Below, piece after piece: positions 44,714 through 52,368 of a DNA stretch of 64,000 nt (its first letter is position 1; the number at the start of each line of letters is the position of its first letter). Made by a program: the position numbers and the translations under genes. The notes beneath the pieces were generated by a model. That model did not search any database. It was not told the origin of the DNA and saw only the letters and a list, made by a program, of their open reading frames with translations. Where the stretch lies: contig CANLMR010000003.1 in NCBI GenBank assembly GCA_947492185.1, positions 186,001 to 250,000 of the forward strand, in the 5' to 3' direction. Source of the stretch: an uncultured Tenacibaculum sp. GTDB taxonomy: Bacteria > Bacteroidota > Bacteroidia > Flavobacteriales > Flavobacteriaceae.

Positions 44714-46003
44714 ATGCCGCAAGATATTCAAGACATAGAAATTAGAAGTGAAGAGGTACAAGAAATATTAACCAAAGTGCCGAATTGGATGATTAGATAT
44801 GGAAACACTTTAGTTTTTATATTAATTCTAATGCTGTTATTCATTTCATGGTTTATAAAATATCCTGATGTGATAACTTCTCAAGTTATGGTTACTACTT
44901 CTACTCCGCCAGAAAAATTATATGCTAAATCTACAGGGCAATTTGAAGTGTTTTTAACTACTGAAGGCGCTAATGTAAAAACAAACGATGTGTTGGCTGT
45001 TATTGAAAATAGCGCATCATATAAAGATGTATTATTACTAAAAAGTATTGTTGACACAATAAAAAATTATGATAAAAATTTTTCCTTTCCTATCGATGAT
45101 TTACCTCCATTGATTTTAGGAGATGTTACATCTAGTTTTTCTCAATTTGAAAATGATTATTCTGAGTATGTATTGAATGAAAAGCTTACTCCTTTTAAAT
45201 CTGAATCTTTTGCTAATAAAATGTCGGTTATTGAAGTTAAAAGAAGGTTACAAATCGCACTCTCTCAAAGAAATTTAAGTAAAAAAGAACTAGAAATTAA
45301 AGAACAAGATTTAGAGCGCAGTAGAAAAATGTTTGAGCAAGGAGTTATTTCTGCTAAAGAAAAAGAACAAAGAGAAGTTGAATTTTTACAATCTCAAAGA
45401 AACAATCAAAGCAACGAAACAACTATTTCTCAATTACGAGAATTAATTAATAATTCAGAGAAAAACTTAGAAGGAACTTCGATAAAGAAAACACAAAATG
45501 ATATTCGTTTGCGAAAAAAGGCGATTCAATCTTTTTTCTATTTAAAAAAAGCAATAAAAGATTGGGAAAAAATGTATGCTTTAACTTCTTCTATGGATGG
45601 AAAAGTATCTTTTTTATCTTTCTGGAATAAAAATCAGAATGTAAAAACTGGTGATTTAATATTTACCATTATTCCAGAAAACAGTGAATCTTTTATTGGA
45701 AAAATTAAAGCTCCAGTTGCAAATTCTGGAAAGATAAAAACTGGACAAACCGTACAAATAAAATTATTGAATTATCCGCCAGAAGAATTTGGAAAACTAA
45801 ATGGTTCTGTAAAATACATTTCTTTAATTGCTGATCAAGAAGGTAATTATTTAATTGATGTAGAATTACAAAAAAAGTTGAAGACAACTTATGGAAAAGA
45901 AATAGATTTCAAACAAGAAATGACTGGTACAGCTGATATTATAACTGAAGATTTAAGATTAATTGAAAGGTTCTTTTATCAGCTTAAAAATGTTCTGAAA
46001 TAA
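44714..46003 (+). CDS. HlyD-family secretion adaptor of the peptide exporter
   Basis: 429 aa. One membrane helix near the N-terminus (about 32-50, TLVFILILMLLFISWFI), a lipoyl half (FEVFLTTEGANVKTNDVLAVIE), a long coiled coil (about 160-300, RSRKMFEQGVISAKEKEQREVEFLQSQ), the second lipoyl half (GKVSFLSFWNKNQNVKTGD) and a beta-barrel with PVANSGKIKTGQTVQIKL. It bridges the C39 ABC exporter to an outer-membrane duct. No TolC lies in the locus. Confidence 0.9.
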   Translation: MPQDIQDIEIRSEEVQEILTKVPNWMIRYGNTLVFILILMLLFISWFIKYPDVITSQVMVTTSTPPEKLYAKSTGQFEVFLTTEGANVKTNDVLAVIENSASYKDVLLLKSIVDTIKNYDKNFSFPIDDLPPLILGDVTSSFSQFENDYSEYVLNEKLTPFKSESFANKMSVIEVKRRLQIALSQRNLSKKELEIKEQDLERSRKMFEQGVISAKEKEQREVEFLQSQRNNQSNETTISQLRELINNSEKNLEGTSIKKTQNDIRLRKKAIQSFFYLKKAIKDWEKMYALTSSMDGKVSFLSFWNKNQNVKTGDLIFTIIPENSESFIGKIKAPVANSGKIKTGQTVQIKLLNYPPEEFGKLNGSVKYISLIADQEGNYLIDVELQKKLKTTYGKEIDFKQEMTGTADIITEDLRLIERFFYQLKNVLK

Positions 46004-46007
46004 AATA

Positions 46008-46053
46008 TCGCGAAGAATAGACAGATACCTTGAATGTCTTTAAATGATCAAGG
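46008..46053 (+). promoter_or_regulatory. Pseudoknot leader element, copy 3 (46 nt)
   Basis: TCGCGAAGAAT, stem 1 AGACA (46019-46023)/TGTCT (46035-46039; the sixth pair is a G.A mismatch), stem 2 CCTTGA (46028-46033)/TCAAGG (46048-46053), third loop TTAAATGA. The hairpin GATTTAA/TTAAATC follows, and the ATG is 27 nt after the element. It starts only 4 bp after the HlyD stop. Confidence 0.75.
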
Positions 46054-46080
46054 ATTTAATTAATTTAAATCTTTTCAATT

Positions 46081-46269
46081 ATGAAAAAATCAATTTTAAA
46101 CTTAGGAAAGGCTTTAGAAAAAGCTGAACAAAAACAAATTAATGGAGGTGCTAGCTGCCCTACATACTCTGCTAAAAGATGTTTAGCATGTGGTGGTTAT
46201 CCTCTACCTAATGGCTGTTGTTTAGGCACAACAGAAACTCACCAATGCTTATCAGGAATAAGCTTTTAA
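46081..46269 (+). CDS. Cysteine-rich GG-leader peptide 5
   Basis: 62 aa. Leader MKKSILNLGKALEKAEQ...NGG, cleavage after Gly23. The 39-aa core has six cysteines in the order C-x7-C-x2-C-x8-CC-x8-C. Its 5' leader RNA and first ~30 coding bases are nearly identical to those of peptide 7, while the cores are unrelated. Confidence 0.8.
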   Translation: MKKSILNLGKALEKAEQKQINGGASCPTYSAKRCLACGGYPLPNGCCLGTTETHQCLSGISF

Positions 46270-46284
46270 AGCTAAACTTGAGTC

Positions 46285-46461
46285 ATGAAAAAATCAATTT
46301 TAAACTTAGGAAAAAACCTAAATAAACAGCAACAAAAACAAATTAACGGAGGCTGGCATCAATGCTATACTTCTAGTCAATGCCGTGGTCGTTATGACTG
46401 TTGCAGCTTTGGTCAATGTATTGACACAAGCCATGCCATACTTGAACCTTATTGCTCTTAG
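46285..46461 (+). CDS. Cysteine-rich GG-leader peptide 6 (knottin-like Cys pattern)
   Basis: 58 aa, ATG 46285 to TAG 46461; short enough to be missed by ORF callers with a 60-codon limit. Leader MKKSILNLGKNLNKQQQ...NGG, then a 35-aa core WHQCYTSSQC... with C-x5-C-x5-CC-x4-C-x11-C. The order C, C, CC, C, C is that of inhibitor cystine-knot peptides. No pseudoknot in front; it starts 15 bp after peptide 5 and would be on its transcript. Confidence 0.8.
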   Translation: MKKSILNLGKNLNKQQQKQINGGWHQCYTSSQCRGRYDCCSFGQCIDTSHAILEPYCS

Positions 46462-46470
46462 AGCAAATTA

Positions 46471-46516
46471 TCGCGAAGAATAGACATACACCTTGAGTGT
46501 CTTTAAATGATCAAGG
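46471..46516 (+). promoter_or_regulatory. Pseudoknot leader element, copy 4 (46 nt)
   Basis: TCGCGAAGAAT, stem 1 AGACAT (46482-46487)/GTGTCT (46497-46502, sixth pair U.G), loop ACA, stem 2 CCTTGA (46491-46496)/TCAAGG (46511-46516), third loop TTAAATGA. The hairpin GATTTAA/TTAAATC follows, and the ATG of peptide 7 is 29 nt after the element. Confidence 0.75.
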
Positions 46517-46545
46517 ATTTAATCAATTTTTAAATCTTTTCAATT

Positions 46546-46737
46546 ATGAAAAAATCAATTTTAAACTTAGGAAAAACCTTAAACAAAATTGAACAGACAG
46601 AAGTTTTCGGTGGAATATTAACTATTAAAGTTAAAACATGTGCTGAGGTATGCCCTACAGCAACATCTAGAATAAAATGTGGACCACCACATTGCCCAGG
46701 AGTATGTGATGGAAGGGGTGGTTGGTACAACTACTAA
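46546..46737 (+). CDS. Cysteine-rich GG-leader peptide 7
   Basis: 63 aa. Leader MKKSILNLGKTLNKIEQTEVFGG. The 40-aa core has five cysteines (an odd number): C-x3-C-x8-C-x4-C-x3-C, with a GGWYNY tail. One cysteine would be left free or used for a dimer. Last peptide gene of the locus, followed by a strong terminator. Confidence 0.8.
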   Translation: MKKSILNLGKTLNKIEQTEVFGGILTIKVKTCAEVCPTATSRIKCGPPHCPGVCDGRGGWYNY

Positions 46738-46744
46738 AAAAACT

Positions 46745-46772
46745 AAGGCTACCAAATTGGTAGCCTTTTTAA
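46745..46772 (+). terminator. Terminator at the end of the peptide locus
   Basis: AAGGCTACCAA and TTGGTAGCCTT around a minimal loop, then TTTAATTTT. Confidence 0.85.
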
Positions 46773-46791
46773 TTTTAAAATACTTATAAGT

Positions 46792-47382
46792 TTATTTATG
46801 CAAACCTTGTAAACGAGCTACATATTTCCCGATTACATCAAATTCAAGATTCACTTTTGTCCCAATTTTAAAATTTTTGAAAACAGTATGCTCTAACGTG
46901 TAAGGGATAATAGCCACACTAAACTCATTCTCTTTTGAATTTACCACAGTTAAACTTACTCCATTTACAGTTATTGATCCTTTTTCAATAGTAATGTTAT
47001 TATTCTTAGAATTGTATTCAAAAGTAAATACTGTACTTCCGTCTTGATCTTGAATTCCTTTACAAACTCCAGTTTCATCAACATGACCTTGTACAATATG
47101 TCCGTCTAAACGATCACCTAGTTTCATTGCTCTTTCTAAATTCACTTCATTACCTATAAAAAGATCACCAATATTTGTTTTATCAATGGTTTCTTTAATT
47201 GCCGTAACTACATATTCATCATCATTAATTTCTACCACTGTTAAACAAACACCATTATGCGCAACACTTTGATCTATTTTTAATTCATTAGTAATAGTAC
47301 TCTTTATTGTAAAATGAATATTCTCTAAATCTTTTTTTATATCAGAAACTACACCAATAGTTTCAATAATACCTGTAAACAT
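46792..47382 (-). CDS. ribE: Riboflavin synthase alpha subunit
   Basis: 196 aa of two similar lumazine-binding barrels. MFTGIIETIGVV at the start and a second GSITVNGVSLTVV repeat in the other half; VAHNGVCLTVV and GHIVQGHVDETG are the conserved ligand sites. It converts two lumazines to riboflavin. It faces away from pdxA across a short promoter region. Confidence 0.93.
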   Translation of the reverse strand: MFTGIIETIGVVSDIKKDLENIHFTIKSTITNELKIDQSVAHNGVCLTVVEINDDEYVVTAIKETIDKTNIGDLFIGNEVNLERAMKLGDRLDGHIVQGHVDETGVCKGIQDQDGSTVFTFEYNSKNNNITIEKGSITVNGVSLTVVNSKENEFSVAIIPYTLEHTVFKNFKIGTKVNLEFDVIGKYVARLQGLHK

Positions 47383-47396
47383 TGTTTTAATTTAGT

Positions 47397-47419
47397 TACT
47401 TTTGTTTGCATCAAAAATA
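47397..47419. promoter_or_regulatory. Paired -7 boxes of ribE and pdxA
   Basis: TACTTTTG (47397-47404, plus strand, towards pdxA) and CAAAAATA (47412-47419, minus-strand TATTTTTG, towards ribE) fit TAnnTTTG and face each other. Neither has a clear -33 box. Confidence 0.4.
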
Positions 47420-47437
47420 CGACATCAAAAGTCTAAT

Positions 47438-48472
47438 ATGGAAAAATCAGATAAAATTATTGTTGGAATTTCATTAGGTGATGCTAATGGAATTGGTATA
47501 GAAATTATTTTGAAAACATTTCAGGATAAGAGGATGTTTGATTTTTGTACCCCTGTTTTATTTGGTTCTAATAAAGTGGTTTCATTTCACAAGAAAGCTT
47601 TAAACCTAAACAATAGTGTTCACGGCATTCACTCTTTAGATAAAATTGTGCACGGGAAATTAAACCTAATCAATGTTAGTAAGGAAGAATTCAAAATTGA
47701 TTTAGGAAAAGCTACTGCTGAAGGAGGTAAATTTGCTTTACAATCTTTATCATCTTCTTTAGAAGCACTTAAGAAAAATGAAATCGATGTTTTATTAACT
47801 GCTCCTATAAATAAAGATAATATTCAATCTAAAGAGTTTGACTTTCCTGGTCATACCGAATACTTAGAAGAAAATCTTGACGGTAAGAGTTTAATGATTC
47901 TAATGACTGATGAATTAAGAATCGGTTTAATTACAGGTCATATTCCAGTTGCTAACATTTCGGAAAGTATTACTCCAGAATTGATTACTGAAAAAGTAAG
48001 CATTATGGAACAATCTTTAAAACAAGATTTCAATATTAGTAAACCAAAAATTGCTGTTCTTGGATTAAATCCGCATTGTGGAGACAAAGGAGTTATTGGT
48101 AAAGAAGATGACGAAGTTATAAGACCAACTGTTCAAAAAATAAAAGAAACAGGAAAATTAGTTTTTGGCCCATATGCAGCTGATGGATTCTTTGGTTCTA
48201 AAACATATGAGCAGTTTGATGGGGTTTTAGCTATGTATCACGATCAAGGTTTAGCACCATTTAAAGCATTATCTTTTGGAAACGGTGTAAACTTTACTGC
48301 TGGATTGAACAAAATTAGAACCTCTCCAGATCATGGAACGGGTTTTGATATTGCAGGAAAAAACAAAGCAAATACAACATCTTTTCAAGAAGCATTGTTC
48401 TCTTCTTTGAAGATTTTTAGAAATAGAAAAGAATACATTGAGTTAGAGTCTAATAGATTACAATCAAAATAG
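47438..48472 (+). CDS. pdxA: 4-hydroxythreonine-4-phosphate dehydrogenase
   Basis: 344 aa from MEKSDKIIVGISLGDANGIG; an earlier in-frame codon at 47402 would start inside the promoter. It oxidises 4-phosphohydroxy-threonine in vitamin B6 synthesis. GDANGIGIEI (nucleotide/substrate region), PGHTEYLEE with its zinc-ligand His, and AMYHDQGLAPFK are family hallmarks. Length typical. Confidence 0.92.
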   Translation: MEKSDKIIVGISLGDANGIGIEIILKTFQDKRMFDFCTPVLFGSNKVVSFHKKALNLNNSVHGIHSLDKIVHGKLNLINVSKEEFKIDLGKATAEGGKFALQSLSSSLEALKKNEIDVLLTAPINKDNIQSKEFDFPGHTEYLEENLDGKSLMILMTDELRIGLITGHIPVANISESITPELITEKVSIMEQSLKQDFNISKPKIAVLGLNPHCGDKGVIGKEDDEVIRPTVQKIKETGKLVFGPYAADGFFGSKTYEQFDGVLAMYHDQGLAPFKALSFGNGVNFTAGLNKIRTSPDHGTGFDIAGKNKANTTSFQEALFSSLKIFRNRKEYIELESNRLQSK

Positions 48473-48505
48473 TATTTATTTATTCCGTATTACAAAACAT
48501 TTTAT

Positions 48506-48513
48506 TATATTTG
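48506..48513 (+). promoter_or_regulatory. Candidate -7 box of the yceD-rpmF unit
   Basis: TATATTTG followed by CGCG, 22 bp before the yceD ATG. Confidence 0.45.
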
Positions 48514-48535
48514 CGCGCTCAATTTGATATTGTAA

Positions 48536-49078
48536 ATGAAAGGATTAAAAGAATATAATATTTCTTTTGTAGGCTTAAAAGAAGGAAGCCATGAGTTTCA
48601 GTATGAAATTGACAACAAGTTCTTTGAAGAATTTCAGTATACCGAATTTAATGAAGTTAACATTAGTGCGAACATTAACTTTGTTAAAAAGAGTACACTT
48701 TTAGAATTATTTTTTACTATTAATGGAACCATTAATGTTCCTTGTGATGTTACAAGTGAATTATTTGATCAAGAAATATCAGGTGATTTTTCTTTAGTAG
48801 TAAAATTTGGTCCAGAATTCAACGATGATAATGATGAAATATTAGTTCTTCCTCATGAAGAATATCAAATTAATATTGCACAATACATTTACGAATTAGT
48901 GGTTCTTTCTGCTCCATCAAAAAGAATACATCCAGATGTACTCAACGGAACAATGGAATCTGAAACTTTAAAGAAACTAAAAGAATTAGAAATAAATAAC
49001 GAAAAAACAGTTGAAGAAGAATCAACTGACCCTAGATGGGATAAATTAAAAGATTTACTAACAGGAAAAAACAAGTAA
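48536..49078 (+). CDS. yceD: YceD/DUF177 family protein
   Basis: 180 aa. The DUF177 pattern is present: [25 protein letters not shown] and YEIAQ-like [23 protein letters not shown]. It usually lies directly before rpmF and takes part in 23S rRNA/ribosome maturation. In Bacteroidota the CxxC part is reduced, as here. Stop to rpmF start: 1 bp. Confidence 0.85.
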   Translation: MKGLKEYNISFVGLKEGSHEFQYEIDNKFFEEFQYTEFNEVNISANINFVKKSTLLELFFTINGTINVPCDVTSELFDQEISGDFSLVVKFGPEFNDDNDEILVLPHEEYQINIAQYIYELVVLSAPSKRIHPDVLNGTMESETLKKLKELEINNEKTVEEESTDPRWDKLKDLLTGKNK

Positions 49079-49079
49079 A

Positions 49080-49274
49080 ATGGCACATCCTAAGAGAAAA
49101 ATATCAAAAACTAGAAGAGATAAAAGAAGAACTCACTATAAAGCTACTATGCCTCAGATAGCTGTTGATCCTACAACTGGTGAAGCTCATTTATACCATA
49201 GAGCTCACTGGCACGAAGGTAAATTATATTACCGTGGTCAAGTAGTTATTGACTCTACTGAAGCTGAAGCTTAA
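49080..49274 (+). CDS. rpmF: 50S ribosomal protein L32
   Basis: 64 aa. Starts [20 protein letters not shown], the conserved basic N-terminus, then [13 protein letters not shown] sequence (here [16 protein letters not shown]). The zinc-binding cysteines of some L32 proteins are absent, as is usual in Bacteroidota. Second gene after yceD, terminated at 49311. Confidence 0.95.
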   Translation: MAHPKRKISKTRRDKRRTHYKATMPQIAVDPTTGEAHLYHRAHWHEGKLYYRGQVVIDSTEAEA

Positions 49275-49310
49275 GATATTTACCCTTTTTACACTGGTTT
49301 AAAGGAATTT

Positions 49311-49343
49311 AACGCCGAAAACGATTGTTTTTGGCGTTTTTTT
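49311..49343 (+). terminator. Terminator after rpmF
   Basis: AACGCC with inner GAAAAC/GTTTT pairs, GGCGTT, then a T run. Confidence 0.8.
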
Positions 49344-49368
49344 AGTTAAAAAGTGAAAAAAAAATCAC

Positions 49369-49376
49369 TACTTTTG
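49369..49376 (+). promoter_or_regulatory. Candidate -7 box of fabH-accB-accC
   Basis: TACTTTTG followed by GAAAC, 28 bp before the fabH ATG; matches TAnnTTTG. Confidence 0.45.
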
Positions 49377-49404
49377 GAAACTAAATTTACTATCCGTAAT
49401 AGAT

Positions 49405-50400
49405 ATGAATAAAACAACTGCAGCAATCACAGCAGTCGGAAAGTACGTCCCTGATTATGTTCTAACCAATAAAGAGTTAGAAACTATGGTAGACACTAAT
49501 GATGAATGGATAACTACTCGAACTGGAATTAAAGAACGAAGAATTCTAAAGAAAGAAGGTGAAGGTACTTCATATATGGCTATAAAAGCCGCTCAAGATC
49601 TTATTGAAAAAAACAATATTGATCCTAAAGAAATAGATTTAGTAATTGTAGCTACAGCTACACCTGATTTGCCTGTTGCTTCAACTGCAGTATATACAGC
49701 TTCTAAAATAGGTGCCGTAGATGCTTTTGCTTATGATTTACAAGCTGCTTGCTCAAGTTTTTTATATGGAATGTCTGTAGCCTCAAGTTATATTGAATCT
49801 GGCAGATACAAAAAAGTTCTTTTAATTGGAGCAGATAAAATGTCATCTATTATTGATTATACTGATAGAGCTACATGCATTATATTTGGTGATGGAGCTG
49901 GTGCCGTTTTATTTGAACCTAACGAAGAAGGTTTAGGCTTTCAAGATGAATATTTAAGAAGTGATGGCGTTGGAAGAGATTTCTTAAAAATCGAAGCTGG
50001 AGGTTCGATATTACCTCCTACTGAAGAAACTGTAAAAAGCGGGCAACATTTTGTACATCAGGAAGGAAGAACTGTATTTAAATTTGCAGTTTCTAATATG
50101 GCTGATGTTTCTGAAAAAGTATTAGAGAGAAATAATCTAACTAAAGACACTGTTAATTGGTTAGTACCACATCAAGCAAATAAAAGAATTATTGAAGCTA
50201 CTGCTAATCGTATTGGATTAGACGAAGATAAAGTGATGATGAATATTAGTAAATATGGTAATACCACATCTGCTACTTTACCTCTTTTATTAGCAGATTA
50301 TGAAAAAGAACTCAAAAAAGGAGATAATTTAATTTTTGCAGCCTTTGGTGGTGGATTCACATGGGGATCCATCTACTTGAAATGGGCATATAATAAATAG
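49405..50400 (+). CDS. fabH: Beta-ketoacyl-ACP synthase III
   Basis: 331 aa. Starts fatty-acid chains by condensing acetyl-CoA with malonyl-ACP. Catalytic Cys116 (DLQAACSSFLYG), His in VPHQANKRI and Asn in SKYGNTTSAT complete the triad. First of a fabH-accB-accC unit that couples malonyl-CoA supply to chain initiation. Confidence 0.94.
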   Translation: MNKTTAAITAVGKYVPDYVLTNKELETMVDTNDEWITTRTGIKERRILKKEGEGTSYMAIKAAQDLIEKNNIDPKEIDLVIVATATPDLPVASTAVYTASKIGAVDAFAYDLQAACSSFLYGMSVASSYIESGRYKKVLLIGADKMSSIIDYTDRATCIIFGDGAGAVLFEPNEEGLGFQDEYLRSDGVGRDFLKIEAGGSILPPTEETVKSGQHFVHQEGRTVFKFAVSNMADVSEKVLERNNLTKDTVNWLVPHQANKRIIEATANRIGLDEDKVMMNISKYGNTTSATLPLLLADYEKELKKGDNLIFAAFGGGFTWGSIYLKWAYNK

Positions 50401-50423
50401 ACAATCAACTAAAATTATAAACA

Positions 50424-50912
50424 ATGGACATTAAAGAAATCCAAAATCTTATTAAGTTCGTGGCTAAGTCTGGTGCTAGTGAGGTAAAATTAGAAATGGA
50501 TGATGTAAAGATTACTATCAAAACTGGATCTGATACTCCTGAAACTAAAATCATTCAAGCTGCAATGCCAGCTGCACCACAAATGATGGCTGCACCTATA
50601 GCTGCTGCTCCACAACCGGTTGCTGAACCTGCTGCTCCAGCTGCTCCAAAAGTAACTGAAGATGATTCAAAATACTTAACAATCAAATCTCCGATTATAG
50701 GAACATTATATCGTAAACCTTCTCCAGACAAACCTGTGTTTGTAGAAGTTGGTTCTGAAGTTAAAGCTGGAGATACGGTATGTATTATTGAAGCAATGAA
50801 ACTATTTAATGAAATCGAATCTGAAATTTCTGGAAAAATAGTTAAAGTTTTAGTAGATGATTCATCACCTGTTGAATTTGATCAACCTTTATTCTTAGTT
50901 GATCCATCTTAA
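50424..50912 (+). CDS. accB: Biotin carboxyl carrier protein of acetyl-CoA carboxylase
   Basis: 162 aa. Short N-terminal helix-rich part, an Ala/Pro linker (about 45-78), and a biotinyl domain with Lys126 in IIEAMKLFNEIE as the biotin site. Works with AccC encoded next and with a carboxyltransferase encoded elsewhere. Confidence 0.94.
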   Translation: MDIKEIQNLIKFVAKSGASEVKLEMDDVKITIKTGSDTPETKIIQAAMPAAPQMMAAPIAAAPQPVAEPAAPAAPKVTEDDSKYLTIKSPIIGTLYRKPSPDKPVFVEVGSEVKAGDTVCIIEAMKLFNEIESEISGKIVKVLVDDSSPVEFDQPLFLVDPS

Positions 50913-50960
50913 TTTAAGTCTTATAACTCAATCGATTGAGTTAAATAAAACTGACCAATT

Positions 50961-52298
50961 ATGTTTAAAAAAATATTAATTGCCAATAGAGGTGAAATTG
51001 CGCTACGTGTAATTCGTACCTGTAAAGAAATGGGCATCAAAACTGTAGCAGTATACTCTAAAGCTGATGCTGAGAGTTTACATGTAAGGTTTGCGGATGA
51101 AGCGGTATGTATTGGTCCAGCTCCAAGTAGCGAGTCTTACTTAAAAATGGACAGAATTATTGCTGCTGCTGAAATTACTAATGCTGATGCTATTCACCCT
51201 GGATATGGTTTCCTTTCTGAAAACGCAAAGTTTTCTAAATTATGTGAGGAACACGATATTAAATTTATCGGAGCAAGTGAAGAAATGATCTCTAAAATGG
51301 GAGATAAAGCTACTGCAAAAGCAACTATGATTGCTGCAGGTGTACCTTGTATTCCTGGATCTGAAGGTATTTTAGATTCTTATGAAGAAGCTGAGACAAT
51401 TGCTGTAGATATGGGATTCCCTGTAATGCTTAAAGCAACTGCCGGTGGAGGTGGTAAAGGGATGCGTGCTGTTTGGAAGAAAGAAGATTTAAAACCAGCT
51501 TGGGATTCTGCACGAATGGAAGCAAAAGCTTCTTTCGGAAACGACGGAATGTACATGGAAAAATTAATTGAAGAACCAAGACATATTGAAATTCAAATTG
51601 TTGGTGATTCATTTGGTAAAGCATGTCACTTGTCTGAAAGAGATTGTTCTGTTCAGCGTCGTCACCAAAAATTAACAGAAGAAACTCCTTCTCCATTCAT
51701 GACTGATGAATTAAGACATGCCATGGGAGAAGCTGCAGTAAAAGCTGCGGAATATATTAAGTATGAAGGGGCAGGAACGGTAGAATTTTTAGTTGATAAA
51801 CACCGTAACTTCTACTTCATGGAAATGAACACTCGTATCCAGGTAGAGCACCCAATTACTGAAGAAGTAGTTGACTATGACTTAATTCGTGAGCAAATTT
51901 TAGTAGCTGCTGGAGTGCCAATTTCTGGTAAAAACTATACTCCTCAATTACACTCAATTGAATGTAGAATTAACGCGGAAGATCCACATAAGAACTTTAG
52001 ACCTTCTCCAGGTAAGATTACTTCTTACCACGAGCCAGGTGGTCATGGAGTTCGTATTGATACGCATTCTTATGCTGGATATACAATTCCACCAAACTAT
52101 GATTCAATGATTGCTAAATTAATTGTTACTGCACAAACTCGTGAAGAAGCAATTAATAAAATGAAGCGTGCTTTAGATGAGTATATTATTGAAGGAATTA
52201 AAACAACGATTCCATTCCATAGACAATTAATGGATCATCCTGATTATGTAGCTGGTAATTACACTACAAAATTCATGGAAGACTTCGAGATAAAATAA
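50961..52298 (+). CDS. accC: Biotin carboxylase of acetyl-CoA carboxylase
   Basis: 445 aa. ATP-grasp enzyme that carboxylates biotin on Acc[26 protein letters not shown] at the N-terminus, glycine-rich loop [27 protein letters not shown] with metal and catalytic residues, and RPSPGKI. Length typical of AccC alone rather than a fused pyruvate or propionyl-CoA carboxylase. Confidence 0.95.
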   Translation: MFKKILIANRGEIALRVIRTCKEMGIKTVAVYSKADAESLHVRFADEAVCIGPAPSSESYLKMDRIIAAAEITNADAIHPGYGFLSENAKFSKLCEEHDIKFIGASEEMISKMGDKATAKATMIAAGVPCIPGSEGILDSYEEAETIAVDMGFPVMLKATAGGGGKGMRAVWKKEDLKPAWDSARMEAKASFGNDGMYMEKLIEEPRHIEIQIVGDSFGKACHLSERDCSVQRRHQKLTEETPSPFMTDELRHAMGEAAVKAAEYIKYEGAGTVEFLVDKHRNFYFMEMNTRIQVEHPITEEVVDYDLIREQILVAAGVPISGKNYTPQLHSIECRINAEDPHKNFRPSPGKITSYHEPGGHGVRIDTHSYAGYTIPPNYDSMIAKLIVTAQTREEAINKMKRALDEYIIEGIKTTIPFHRQLMDHPDYVAGNYTTKFMEDFEIK

Positions 52299-52317
52299 AT
52301 TCTTAGTACATATAGTT

Positions 52318-52352
52318 AAAAATCAGTGACCACATGGTCACTGATTTTTTAT
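52318..52352 (+). terminator. Terminator after accC
   Basis: AAAATCAGTGACCA and TGGTCACTGATTTT with a 2-nt centre, then TTATTTGG. Confidence 0.85.
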
Positions 52353-52368
52353 TTGGTACTTTCGTCAC

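Noticed and set aside
44401..44761. 94-aa minus-strand ORF across peptide 4 and the HlyD start
   Set aside because: Antisense to two well-supported genes and a long hairpin; composition is not protein-like.
41218..46516. The four 46-nt elements as a mobile repeat (REP/MITE) or as plain operators
   Set aside because: They always face the same way at fixed distance from a peptide ATG and have no target duplications. Stem 1 alone could be an operator, but the co-varying stem 2 is better explained by RNA. An operator role for the palindromic TCGCGA box is still possible.
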